Positions 1-12,399 of a DNA stretch of 64,000 nt are shown here, piece after piece. Under the pieces are notes generated by a model. The model was not told the origin of the DNA and did not search any database. It worked only from the letters and a program-made list of their open reading frames with translations. The stretch lies in contig JAVTVJ010000011.1 in assembly GCA_034509425.1 (NCBI GenBank), positions 2,108,001 through 2,172,000 on the forward strand. Direction: 5' to 3'. A program made the position numbers and the translations under genes. The first letter of the stretch is position 1. Each line of letters opens with the position of its first letter. Origin of the DNA: Eopsaltria australis (taxonomy: Eukaryota > Chordata > Aves > Passeriformes > Petroicidae).

Positions 1-3000
1 GAGTATTGATAATTTTATATAGGAAGGTATCATGCATATTATATGAGAAGCAAGCAATCAAATATTTAAAATGGATTGAATGATTCAGCGTATTAATAAT
101 GGATTACATCACAAGGCCTCTCATCACAAGAGTTATTTCTGTGCAGGTCAATACGAAACAGACATTATTTCCATGTCAGAAGTGCTGGGTTTTTTCCTGT
201 TCTGGACTTTTAGAATTTAGTAGGAAAACTTCCACTGACATCAGAGTTTCAGGATAAGAGTTACATTCTAATTTTTACCATGTTTTGAGGGCAGAAAATG
301 GCTTCATAAAACTGAATATGTTTCCGGAAAGATTGTGGTGGATCTCTTAAAGATGAAAAACCTCACTCTTACCAGATGCCAAAATAACAAGAATCTCTCT
401 GTGATACAGCTCTCATTTTATCTGATGATCAGATTTATCTTTTTAGACAACCTGCTGAATGACACAGAAAATTAAGTAATTGCTTCACATTCAATTTTGT
501 TGCAGAGAAAAGGAAATAATTCATCAACTAAAGCAATCTTTTAATGGAGACCTTTGAGAAACCATTCACACAAGTCCATAATTTTCTGAGTTTTAAATAT
601 CAGAGAACATCTGGGTGTACTCAATTAAAAAGCAGGCAAGACCAAAGATATCATAGAGCTTCTCTACATTAATTTCTTTTCAAAAGCAGAAAATAATTGT
701 TTTCTCCCATTTCATGTCCCAGAAACATTGAAGTGTTTACTATAGTAAATTCAAATTTATCCCAAAATTATCCATACCAGAAATAAAATTCTACTGCCTT
801 CTCTTCTCTTCTAATTCTTCCTAATAGCAGCAAATTCCCTGTACACAAGACACAATATTTTTTTATAGGATATTAGGGCAGAAAAGTGAGGAAATGCTAC
901 TAACAGTAAAAAAATTTAGTCTTTTTTTAGGGAATATTCAAGTTCTCAGAACATTTCCAGAATTACAGACAATACTTTCAAACTGATAGCTTAAATGTAG
1001 AAGAAACCCCCTCCATTATCTCAATTGCTTTCATTTGAAATATTATTCAGTTGCTCACATACACAGCAGGAAATAAAGAAGGGAAAACAGTCTTTCAAAA
1101 CCAAATATTAAACCTAAATGTCTGTAGACTTACAGAAGATAACAAACAACCAAAAAATATTAATGACCTTTGCTATAATTTGCTAAACTACAACACAGCT
1201 GGAAACACTGAAGGAAGAACCCATAAACAAACCTTTCAGTAAATACAAGTTCTGCTTAGCAGGAAAAGAAAAAGGAACTCTCCGAAAACCCATTAAAACT
1301 CACAGTATGAAGTGGTATAAAGAATTAAAAGGGACAACATAATACAGTAGTCTAAAATCAGCATGTTATATGGGAAATTAATAGGGATTACTTCATCTGA
1401 GTTTCTTTTCTAATGGGAAATTATATTCCAAAAGTACTATCCCAAAAATTATTATACATAAATATTTTCATCTTAATGTAAAAATCTCACCAAAATGCAA
1501 GTTTAGTTGGGGGATTTTTTTAACTTCTATTTAAATTTCACTGAATTTAATCAAATATTTTACTTAATTGGACAAGTTATTGGACAACATATTCAAATTA
1601 TGACAGTGCCATAAGAAAATTAAAGTCTATTCTGGAAAATATTTGTGGGAAAGGATGAGAAGGTAGGGAATTTAATCCAAAATTGGTGTTGAAATAAGGA
1701 AGCTTGTGACAGCTTGCTTATTTTTAATGATTTAAACCTTTATTTTTGACTTAGATTTTTAAATAATTTCCTGTGTAATTCTAAATCTTGCAATGTGTGT
1801 ACTCATATATGTCTAGACAGAACTTCAGGGGAAAAGAATACAAGTACAACAGTAATCTGTTTCTCCATTTTCTGTCTCTCAGTGGATTCATAATGTAACA
1901 AAAGTCTTTAAACTTAAATTGTGTTTCTGCAGCTCGCCATATGTAGAACACATCTGTGTCCCACCACAGAGACTAGCATAGAGCTAGTCATTAAGTTTAT
2001 ATATCAGAAACATTATTAATTCTGGGATTAATCTACTGCCTTTATTTGTGAGGCAAGGTAACCCTGCAATGCTATCCATCCTGTCCTAGAGCCTTTGGGT
2101 TATCGCTTTCAGGGCCCACTACTTAGGCCAGACCTGGGCTTCTGCCTAGAGAAGGAGGAAAATGCAGCCTGAAAAATGCATTCCAAAGTTTGAAATTAAG
2201 GTGGTTCTTCCAGATTTATTCCCAAGACTTCTTGAGCAGAGCTGTATTTCCGTGCAACAGGAGCACAGCAAATTCAGTGCCAGGATACACCAGACTAGCT
2301 TCTCAGCATACCTCATTGTCAGTAAGTGAATTCACAATAGCTATTAGTCCAGGATACTTGGACATTCAGAAGCTTGCTGTGACTAACCTGAAAACACGTC
2401 CAGATATCCTGCAGAAATGCCTAAATGTATCGTTTATCTCTTGGGTATTAGACAGCACATTCACTCACCAGCTGAGCTGGTGATAAATAATACTTTTAAT
2501 GTGAAATGCTGAAAAGACAAGATTAAAATAATGAAAGCTGCAACAGAATTGGTATATAATAGCCAGGGATTTTTCTTGTTTCTGCCACTGATTTTATACT
2601 GAGCAGAGAGAGAAAGAAGAGTTTCCCTAAAATTTTCCCTAAAGCAAGAAATGGTAGATGGATGCATAAATGAAGTTTCTCCTTCTGCACCCAGCAGCCC
2701 TCTTGAGCTGTGCCACTAAAAAAATGATTACTTACAAAAGAAAGCCTCCTCACAAGCATGATTTTCTCTTGTCAAACGAGAGAATAACTCATAGGTACAT
2801 CTGAAAGGGACAGAGGAGGAATATAAATGCTAGATTAAGTAAAGGGTTTGGACACCAAAAGATAACACGGTGCAAAATCTGACTTTTAGTCACTGTCATA
2901 GGACAACATGAGTTACAAGCTTCCTACTCAGGATCTAAGAAAAGTCACAATGGCAGACCTTTAAAAACAGTCTAAATATACTTGTTCTGGTTGGCCATAG

Positions 3001-6000
3001 GTTTCTGTCAGGACATAAATACCAACCCACTGCTATTTACTTCAGATTGGTGACTACTTGTGAGTAATTTTCTTCCACATAGTAGCTATAATTTTGTATA
3101 AAGATTGTGACTAGAATTCATCCTCCAAAACAGTATTGCAGGACAATGAATGTTTAAAATGAGTAATAAATGTAATCTTTGATGTAGGTTGAAAATCATA
3201 GCACACACTTATGGATATGGAAAATGCATTCTGAAATAGAAAAATAAAATGTATTTAGGGAAAGATGATGTTTTATAGATATCTTTGTATAAAACTTCAA
3301 ATAAAACTTCAAAATATAATCACCTCTCAAGTTAGACATAGCAGAGGAACAGAAGACTTAATCATACCCATGTGGATATTTGAGGGAGAAATTATGAAGA
3401 TTCAAACACTTTATCTCCAGGGAAACATTGGAAGCCGGAGCTGCTGGTTTCTGGGTGGTACAGTAGTTGTGAAATAATCTCACCATCTCTCTTGCTTCAG
3501 CAATACAATAAGATCAAAACAAACAGCAAGCTCCTTTCAGTTCTTGCCCTCCACAGAAAATTCCAGGTACCAGATCATGTCCAGATATACTGGTTTGCAA
3601 GCCTGTACTCTGGAAGAATTTCTTACAAAAACAGAGTTAAACAGGTTTCACACTATTTCTAAAATGCCCAGGAACACTTGCCCTATGTTTTGTCATAAGG
3701 TCCCTTTTGCTAGTGGAAGGATTAAATTTAGCACACTGGTGTACTTCACATTTCTGACCAGATAATGCATGGTATATACAGTTTCTGTGCTCTTCACACT
3801 GCCCTTCTGAGCCATCTACAAAACCAAGTTTTGTGGTGCTGTGACTTCAGAATGAGGGCTGTACTGCTACACAGAGGACCCCAGAGCATCCCTGAAGTTT
3901 ATGCATAATCTGGACAGACCGTTAGCATAAATGGACAGAGCAGAGGCAAAACCAAGAGGAATAATTGTATTATGGCAGCTGAAGAGCTGGCCTTACACTC
4001 AGATTTTGAAGAATTCATATTAGTCTTCTTGGTAAAAAGCAGAATTGACCACTGACAAAATATTTAGGTTCACTTGCTATGATTAACAAATATGAAAGCA
4101 CACTAGCACAACACACTACCTGTGTCACTGCAATACTTTAGACCCCAGACAAGGCTGGGTTGTAAGACCCCAGATAAGCCTTGATTTCCCCCTTTCAGAG
4201 GGTGTCAGTGGAAACACTCTGTCACCCACTGGAACTGTATTGGAATAAGACAGCACAAATCTTAGGAATACAGTACTGAAGGCTTTCTCTCAAACTTCTG
4301 TTTTGCAATATACTCTGCTCCTGTTTACCATCGTTCAATCAATTTCTGTTCCAAGCAAGTTTGAATTATTGCTGGCTGAATTATGGATGATAAATTAAGA
4401 ATACTTGATTCAAATCAGTGAATCATTCTACATGGACAAGTTGTTTCCATATTCTGTGAACAGTGTGGATAGAATAAAATTAATTTAATTCCTTTGAGAG
4501 ACATCAGGATTGAGAAACAATTTAGTGAAAATTCAGGCAAAATACATTTTGTAAATATGCTGTTATAAAATGTGTTTAACTCTATAATAGAATCCACATA
4601 CATCTCATTCTGTGAGGCTCATCTGCTTCTTCTCCTCTCAATATGTCAAACTATTTCCATTAATGCTGCAAAAGACCTCCTTGCTTAATTCATATCAATT
4701 TATTATTTGTCCATCATGATTGATTCTTCCTCTTAATTTTAATTCCATTATTTTATAATAATAAATACATTCCTCCTTCCTTTTCTCTGATATTGGTGAA
4801 AATTAAAGGAAAAGTTTACTCTTTAGGGTTTGGTGTTGCATTCCTGATATTTATTTAGCTTCATTTTTCTTCCCCCATTAGAGAAATTTTACCTTGAAAG
4901 GCTATCCTCCTGTTAAGCCAAAAAAGTCCAAACCAATCAAACCAACCAAAAGACAAAAAAAAAATCCTGAAAAATCCCATATACATTTTTTTTCCCATGT
5001 CGCTTTAAATCCTTATGTTTTAATTCCACTAAAATTGATATCCTGAAATAGTGTTCTACACCAATTCTTGTAGCTGACCCTTCCTATGCTGTCTTTCAAT
5101 AGCTACAGGTAACTTATCTATTAAGTATCACTCAATCTACTCATTCTTTTGCACTTAGATAGGCCAAAATGTGTAGATATATGCTTATGTGCCTGATTTC
5201 TAAAAAAATTCTTAGTGCTGAGAGAAATGTAATTTTCATTACGTCTATTAAAAAAAAAAAAAGAAATGTAGTGAAAAACTATTTAATTTGATTAAGGCTG
5301 CTACATGTATCTAACCCCATCCACAGAATTACCACTATAATACATAGAATTTTTATTATGATTGTCTATTGGTATAAATATTTCTGATTGTTTTTCCTCT
5401 TTTCTATCTCCCCACAGAGACTTTTAAAACCTGCTTCAATTATTCATCTTAGTTTGTCATGTTATCAGGGTTTTCCTACATTTCCAATACCATCACTTCC
5501 TCTTGTAATCCTAAAGGAAATCAAAATTTAAAAGAAATATCTTTATCTTGAAAATTAGATAAGATATTGCACAGACTTCTTGTTACTCGTTTAGTTTTAG
5601 AGTTAAGAAAAGTAAGAGAACAATTTGCTTTAAATTGTTTTGTTATTTAATAAGACAATGAAGAGAGAAAATTGCTCAAGCCAAATAAGAAATTCAATTA
5701 TGTAAAAAATATATAAAGGTGGTTTCCTAGTAAAATTCTAAAATTGTATCTTGCTTATAAGTCCTCCTCACAGAAATAAATTGAAAGAGTAAGTAAGGGA
5801 TTACTCCTATAGAAAAGCAATAACACAAATAACACTCCCATCCTCCAATATTCAAAATAGCCTATTAAATAATTGTTGACCCAAAGTGCAGATCATATAG
5901 ATGGCAAAGGAGATGAAGCACTGCTTGTCTATATATCGAAATGTTAATTCCTCAAAGAAATATAACTCTATATTTCTGAAGAGAATTAGTTTTATTTGCC

Positions 6001-6623
6001 TGACTTTTTTTTCTAAGTTTTTGAACCTGCATATCTGAAATAGTATTATTTTCTAGAAGTGTATCTAAGATAAACTTGACTCATGTCTTGGTCAAATGAG
6101 AGGAAAGCCTGAATATTACTTACTGTATTGAATGATAGCCCAATTTAATGCAGTACTTGAGAAGAGTAATAGAGTCTGAGTCAAAGGCTTTACAAGCTAA
6201 TAAGAATTCATGAAAGAGGAAAAATTAAAAAGGGAGCTCATGAAGTACCTTGACCAAAGTAGTATGTATTTTTCCTCTGTGGATAACAAAGAAAAGAAAA
6301 AAAAAGTAATTTTAACAATATTACTGTCGCTAATGGTAGTTCATACACCCTTGTAGGAACTGTACTCACTTGCATCAGCTAATCTGAACTCAGTTTCTTC
6401 TGTTGCCGCATGCTTTGTACTTTAGAGTAGACCTGTTTGATATGTGAATTTCTTGTTCTGAATCTGAAGTATTTAGCTTCAAAAGTGAATTTGTAGAGAG
6501 GGAGTGGGGGCATTACTTGTTTCTTTCTGCCCCTCTATTTGCCACCATGTGGATAAATATTCTAGATCTAGAGAGAAATGAATGGTCAGCAAAAGTTGTC
6601 AAGGACGTAATCAAGAGATTGCC
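1..6623. other. AT-rich intergenic or intronic sequence, no gene seen
   Basis: I see no recognisable gene, exon or transposable element here. Short open frames exist on both strands (for example 2190-2483 + and 2461-2667 -), but none shows a known domain. They are the length expected by chance in AT-rich DNA. An uninterrupted run of 13 A lies at about 5250-5262. The part around 2040-2480 is slightly richer in G+C but matches no family I know. Confidence 0.6.
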
Positions 6624-6704
6624 TTTTTTTTTTTTTTTTTGAGGGATTTTTTTGGGAGGTGAGATATTGTTATTTATTTATTTATTTATCTATCTATCTA
6701 TCTA
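6624..6704. repeat. Poly-T run and TTTA/TATC microsatellite
   Basis: A run of 17 T occupies about 6624-6640. After a short G-containing spacer, a compound tetranucleotide microsatellite follows: about five TTTA units changing into four to five TATC units at about 6670-6704. This is ordinary slippage-prone simple sequence and likely to vary in length between individuals. Confidence 0.9.
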
Positions 6705-6927
6705 CTTAATTTTAATACTACTATTTAATTTTAATATATGGATTATTGTTTCAAATCCTGAGAGAAAACAATCTGGCTTCAATGGAATTTATGTACTCTG
6801 CTGTATATGTAAGTGTATATCTTTATAATACCCTCTTTTACAGGGTGTAATTTGGATTACTTACACAATGTTTTATTTTAAAGATGTTTTTCAGTGTATC
6901 CCCTTGACTCTCTGTTGTCCAATGCAG

Positions 6928-7513
6928 TGCTGGTTTAGGCTGGGGTAAAGCTAATTTTCTTCACAGTGGCTGGTGTGGAGCTGAGTGTTGGGTTTGTGCT
7001 GAACACGGAGTTGATAATATAGAGATGTTTTTGTTATTGCTGAGCAGAGCTCATACAGAGTCAAGGCCTTTCCTGCTTTCCATACTGCCATGCTGGTGAG
7101 GAAGTTGGGGGTGCATGGGAGGCTGGGAGGAGACACAGCCAGAACAGGTGACCCCAACTGACCTAAGGGATATTCCAGACCATATGGCATCATGCTCAGT
7201 ATATAAAGTGGGGAAAAGAAGGAAGAAGAGGGGATGTTTGGAGTGATGGAATTTGTCTTCCCAAATAACCATTGTCTGTGATGGGGCCCTGCTCTCCTGG
7301 AGGGGGCTGGACTCCTGCCTGCCCAAGGGAAACAGAGAATTAATTTCTTGTTTTGCTTTGCTTGCATGTGCAGTTTTTGCTTTCTCCATGAAACTGTCTG
7401 TGTTTCAACCCAAGGGTTTTCCATCTTTTACTCTTCTGATTGTCTCCCCAGTCCTGCTGGTGGGAAGGAAAGAGACTTTGTGGGGCTTGGTTGCTGGCTG
7501 GGGCTAAATCACA
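6928..7513 (+). mobile_element. Solo LTR of an avian endogenous retrovirus, family A copy 1
   Basis: This block matches, from memory, a common bird ERV LTR. It starts near TGCTGGTTTAGGCTGGGG and ends near GGGGCTAAATCACA. In between lies a typical U3 with a TATA box (TATATAAA at 7200-7207), so transcription sense is the + strand. Its length of about 586 bp equals that of the inverted copy at 16531-17116, and the two align along their whole length at roughly three-quarters identity by eye. No gag, pol or env sequence is attached on either side, so it is read as a solo LTR left by LTR-LTR recombination. I could not find a clean target-site duplication, which suggests age or slightly misjudged ends. 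Short open frames on both strands (for example 6951-7424 - and 7253-7507 +) lie inside it. I do not assert the ERV class. Confidence 0.82.
7200..7207 (+). promoter_or_regulatory. TATA box of the family A LTR
   Basis: TATATAAA lies about 270 bases into the LTR, at the expected U3 position. The counterpart in the inverted copy is a TATAAA on the - strand at 16840-16845. Whether it is still active cannot be judged from sequence. Confidence 0.55.
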
Positions 7514-8837
7514 ACTTAAGACTTCTGAGAAAAAAGGAGCTGTAGAGGCTAAACCAAATTGACTGACTGATTTTAATGTACCTGTCTACAGGTACATGGA
7601 GCTGATAAGTAATGATGATATGGTCATGCAATATCCATTACAGAGAAGTGAAGGTTTGTCAAGTAGAACCATTAAAGGGAGATGAAAACGGAATTAAAAA
7701 TTAGGCTTTTGCCTAGGAATGTGTCTTTGGAATGCAGAACACCCACATTTTATTTCTTTGTCCCTGGTGATAACCTGCTCCAGATGCCAGGCAGCAAGGG
7801 TCTGAAGTGGCTGTCATTCACAAGAATTGCTGCAGTTATTTGCTTCAGCTCAGGAGATTAACATCTTCCTCTACTACAAACCTCTTTTGGAAGCCTCTTA
7901 ATGGAAATAAGGGTGGCAAAGGCTAATCCTAAAACTAGGTTTAAGCTCAGCTCACTTTACCTGTTTGTGGTATATCTCCATCTTTTCCATATGGAGGATA
8001 TTCTTGTTATCTGAACCTGTCTCCATTAAAAGAGAGAAAGGTATAATTAAAATTGTCTTCTGGAAATCCCTTTGAGCTCCTGGACTAAATTATGCTGAAA
8101 TGTAAGAATGGAGAATACATGAACCACTAGAAAAAGCAAAAGTTGATTAAAAACAACAAAAAAAGAGGTTAAAAATATTAACTATGCCAAACTTTCAGTG
8201 AGATCTGTTAGGAATCAGAAAGTATTTGCACAAGTGCAAACACTTACAAGTCTGTTGGGCAATATGGGGATAAGAAACACTCAGTGACAGAGGTCACTGA
8301 ACAGTCAGCATCTTTATTAAACAGAGCAGCTTAAACTGGAGATTTTCAGCCAGAGTTCTTTGTATGATCTTTTGAGCATGAACTCTCCTGTGCAGGTAAG
8401 AGTGCTGTTTTCCAGCAAGTGCTCATTTAAGAGCTGTTCTTGTTTGTGTGAAGAACTGAGAAACTTTGAATGTTTTTGTGCCTTAGCCTGTCTCCTGTGC
8501 CTTTCTCCTTGGAACACTTCTGTTCACACTGAATTTTCACTTTGCTTTAGAGGACTAAGAAAGGAGATTTCCTAGCAAGTTTGCTTGGAAAGGTCTGGCA
8601 AAACATAAGTAGTGATTTATTTTTTTTAAATTCTTATTAAAAACTGAGGAAAAAGGACTCAGTGAAAATCAACTTTTATTGTCTCCCTTCTTATAGGAAT
8701 GCTTTTCTTCAGGCTTCTGCAAATTTTGAGTAACCAAAAAATTGTTATATTAAGATTTAATAACATTTGCACTAAAATTTCAAAAAAGGAGATTAGGAGA
8801 AAGCACCGAATTTAGGCCTTCAACTACCTAATTAGTT
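7514..8837. other. Unannotated sequence with one short perfect palindrome
   Basis: I see no gene. A perfect inverted repeat of 10-bp arms (ATGTACCTGT and ACAGGTACAT, 2-base spacer) occupies 7576-7597, just downstream of the LTR. The rest is unique-looking AT-rich sequence. Opposed short frames at 8317-8575 show no domain. Confidence 0.55.
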
Positions 8838-9149
8838 GTCATAGAGGAGTCAAGGCCAGACTCTTCCCAGAAGTGCACACCGGAAGGAGGAAAGACACAG
8901 GACACAAGCTTCAGCAGAGGAATTTCTTTTTAGATGTGTGGAAAAAAACTCCATAATGACTCTGGTCAAGCAATGGAATAAGTTGAATACAGCTTGCTGA
9001 GAGAGGCTGTTTCTTTGAGGAAATTGAATATTTTCCCAGACAAGACCCTGAGTAACATCACTGAACTCTAAAATATGCCTTCCTTTCAGCCAATACTGCA
9101 CCAGTGATGTCCAGAGGGCCTTAGCAATCTAGATTATTCTCTAATTCTG
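8838..9149 (+). mobile_element. CR1 LINE 3' fragment, degraded
   Basis: The order of segments follows the CR1 3' end: CAAGGCCAGACTCTTCCCAG near 8850, then a degraded form of the usual 'lagged-start, heart of ORF2 C-terminus' block. A GATGTCCAGAGGGCCTTAGC stretch at 9105-9124 corresponds to the usual 'gatgacctccagaggtccctt' block. The tail is ATTATTCTCTAATTCT. The copy is 5' truncated, has many substitutions and stops, and lacks a crisp ATTCTATGATTCT tail, so it is older than the copies at 53 and 57 kb. The open frame on the opposite strand at 8850-9101 is only its shadow. Confidence 0.75.
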
Positions 9150-12100
9150 AAACTAACAAATTGCATCTATTGAAGAGAACTGCTGAACTTTTCAATAAGA
9201 ATAACTGATACACAAACATGATTCAATATTTCCTATTATAAAATTTCAAAAGGGAAATGAAAAGGACATGCTGAGAATGAGAACATAAAAAACCTAAGGC
9301 AAGGTCTGTTATACTGGAAATAAAAACAAACTACACTGTTTTAAGTTCAATTTTATCATTTATTTTCTTTTTACTCTCAGTCTCCTTGGATAATAGTATT
9401 CTGTAATTATCTTCACCAGTTTATCTGTCCCAGTTGTTCACTTTTTGTTAGAATGTACTTTTAAACCTTCATAAGAAATTTGCCCATAAAAAATATCTTC
9501 CTTGGGAGATTGATTATTGCAGTAGGCTGTACACATAACCTGCCTGCTTTATTGACTGAACTTTCTATGTTCTTATATATTTTCCAAAACCAGCATTGTG
9601 TTTAAGATTTAATCTTTTTGCCTCACTTCTCAGAAGGGTGCTGGTCTAGCAAATGGCCATTACAGTGTAGTAGTATCAGATGTTTTCTGCAGACTGCTGC
9701 CTCCATCAGACATGTGTTTTAAATAAAAGTTACCATAGGTCCCACACCATACCTATTTTCTTTTACTTAATTCTGTTGTAATAGTTATTCTATCCAAATT
9801 TTATCTCCCAGCAATAAATGTAAAACTTAATTTAAGCTATACCAATTAGATCTGGGTTTGTGATTTTATCTCCTAGTTATACATTTAATAGTTGATTTAA
9901 GCTTCACAAATTGCTTTAGATCCTGGAGAAGGAGGGGGTGTGATCCTGATAAATCATACCGAGTTTCAGATGAAGTGCAAATGTGCTTAGTTAGAAGTTG
10001 CTGTTACTCAGGTTCCCTATGGTTTTCTTTACGCTAGTAATTGAGCAAATTATGGGTCCAGTCCCATAAACCCTCAGCAGATGGAACTTCTGTTTCCAAT
10101 AGAAGCTCCGGTTGCGAGGGGCTTGCTCCTAATCCTGGGGCCAGTCAAAACTGAGGGGTTGGAAGGGGGGAGGAGAGGCAGCACACAGCAACTCTGTCCC
10201 AGGGGCAGACTGAAGAGGATGACCAATCTTCCACAGCTTTTCCTTTTTTGCCCCTTTTGTCTTTGTCTTGGCAAGGGAGCAGAAAAGAGTGGATAATTTT
10301 ATTTCTCCTTACTCTCCCCATTTTGTCATTTGTTTTGCTCCCACAGCTAATACGTGAATGACCTAGACTCGATCTCACCTCTGCTGGCTTCTGTGTCAGA
10401 GGACTAGTAGCATCCCCACTTCTGACTGAAATCACAGCAGAGAAATTCCAGGGCTTTGAAGGAAAGCACCTCTTAACAGAACTGAGTGCCGTGCTGAAAC
10501 AGATCTGAAGAAGTCCACTTGGGAAATGAACGCCTAGCAGGCAGGACAAGCAGGACACTACCTCAGGTTGTCTGTGTAATTTGCTCTATTCATGCTACCT
10601 TGTCATCTGCTGACAAACCTATTCTTCAGATCAAGGAATCAATTCAGCTCACGTTCATGAGACACCTTTCTAGACCAGTTGAGAGCTTATCCCTTCCTTC
10701 ATGTACATTTTGGTAGTAACATACCATTCCACAAATGAGTAAACTTGAGCACACATGGTATGGAGGATTCAGCCATTCTCAGCTGTATCAGTTTGGGATT
10801 GTTGTTATACAGAGGAGTTTTAATAGTGTAATTTTAACAAGGATGCTGAAAGTGCATGCAAAAAGGAACTTGTAACCCAGCTACCAAAAGGGGTTTAAAC
10901 AGTTTTAAGATGTTGGTCATATTTAATCTCAGATAATTTCATAGTGCAGAGTGAGAGGAAGAGCTTGTGTTCTGAGAATGCAGCAGCTCCCAAGTACCAG
11001 TCATATACTAAGAGGACAGGTGTAAAAAGAATGACTTTTTGCAGGAAGGATTCTAAAATGGAAGTCAACAAATCTCACTTCAAGGAAAAGTGCTGAAAAT
11101 GCTTTCCCAGCAGCGGTTCTGGAAAGTCTAAGGACTTCTTTAAGGAAGAAATAGGAAAAGACCCTGGAGAACTAGCTGACAAACACAAGTTTCTATTTAA
11201 AAAGAAATGGTGTTTGGAAAGAAAGTCTCATAAAAACCCAAGATACAGATATTGAACCAATTCAGAAAAAAGATTTATAAGAGTATAAAAATTACCAGAC
11301 ATTCTCTCTGCTCAGTTTTTATCTCAAACTGAAAATCAAACAACTTAATATCCCCCCCAAATAAAACTGGAAAATAATATTCTACAGCCAAATACAACCA
11401 AGAAAACTGCAAGCTGCATTCTTACTCATGAACTTGAACCTGCATGCTCTTTTGTGGGTACATATGGCATGTCCTTATTTTTGTATTTCTACCTTGAAGT
11501 TATGCTAGTTAGGATGGCCTCAATTTATGTAAAGCAACCCATAGAGCATAGTCCTTCTATAGCATACACTTGATCTTCAAGTTTAAGGATTGAGGTAGAG
11601 ATGGTCATTATCATATGCTGCAGATAGCTACAAATGCTGGCAACCACTATTTCATAGATAACTGATAGTTAATTGCTTCCTCATGAAACTTGCAGATATC
11701 AATGAATTTTCTTCAGTGACATTTATATTTAATAGTATAATTTCATTGAATGGCATGACAACCAATATCTTTAAAACAATACAAAACAAACATTTCACAA
11801 CCTGTTATAATATATTTCAAGAAATAGTACAGTTGGATATAAACCTCTTCAGCACACACTATCATCAGCTTTCCCCTTCTTCCTACACTGAATCCATGAT
11901 ATTTAGGAGCACTGCATATATTATCATCTTTATCACCCCTTAAAGAGTTACTATTCCTCTGGACTTCTTTCTTTTTCCTCTGAGGCAGTATGACATTGCA
12001 AAAATGACCCGCTCTGCTGTTACACAGAAACTTCTTGCAAGTTCTAGTGCCAAATATGTGAACAAAAATGACAGTGTGAGCAGAGATCTGCAGAGCATGG

Positions 12101-12382
12101 TATACATTCAGATCATGCAGTTAATTCTGAAACTATTTATCCTTTCTCTCTATAGTTTACATATGACTGCAAATAAATAGACTAGAATTTACAAGAGTGG
12201 TTATGCTAATGTATTTATTTTGCTTTGAAAATATTTCCCCTCAACTTTTCTGGTAAAATGCAGAAGATAGTGGGAGAAGAACCAGTTTTGTCTATTTTGA
12301 GATGTGAAGTTTTGTCTCATGTCACAAATAAATGCTAAAACAGATGGCTCATTTGTCACAGGGGTGTACATATTTTTGTATA
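9150..12382. other. Unannotated AT-rich sequence, no gene seen
   Basis: The segment around 10050-10560 is locally less AT-rich and contains the longest open frame of this stretch (10145-10558, - strand, 137 codons). The translation has no recognisable domain and the composition is not clearly coding. I find no splice-flanked exon. The remainder is unique-looking AT-rich DNA. Confidence 0.5.
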
Positions 12383-12399
12383 GACACACACACACACAC
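12383..12399. repeat. (AC)n microsatellite
   Basis: About eight AC dinucleotides in a row, after TATTTTTGTATAG. Short simple repeat with no other significance seen. Confidence 0.9.

Noticed and set aside
6951..7424. 157-codon - strand frame as a cellular gene
   Set aside because: It lies wholly within a solo LTR, antisense to it. It is kept only as a finding about the LTR family.
10145..10558. 137-codon - strand frame as a possible exon
   Set aside because: No recognised domain, no convincing splice sites at the ends, and an overlapping open frame on the other strand. Composition alone explains it.
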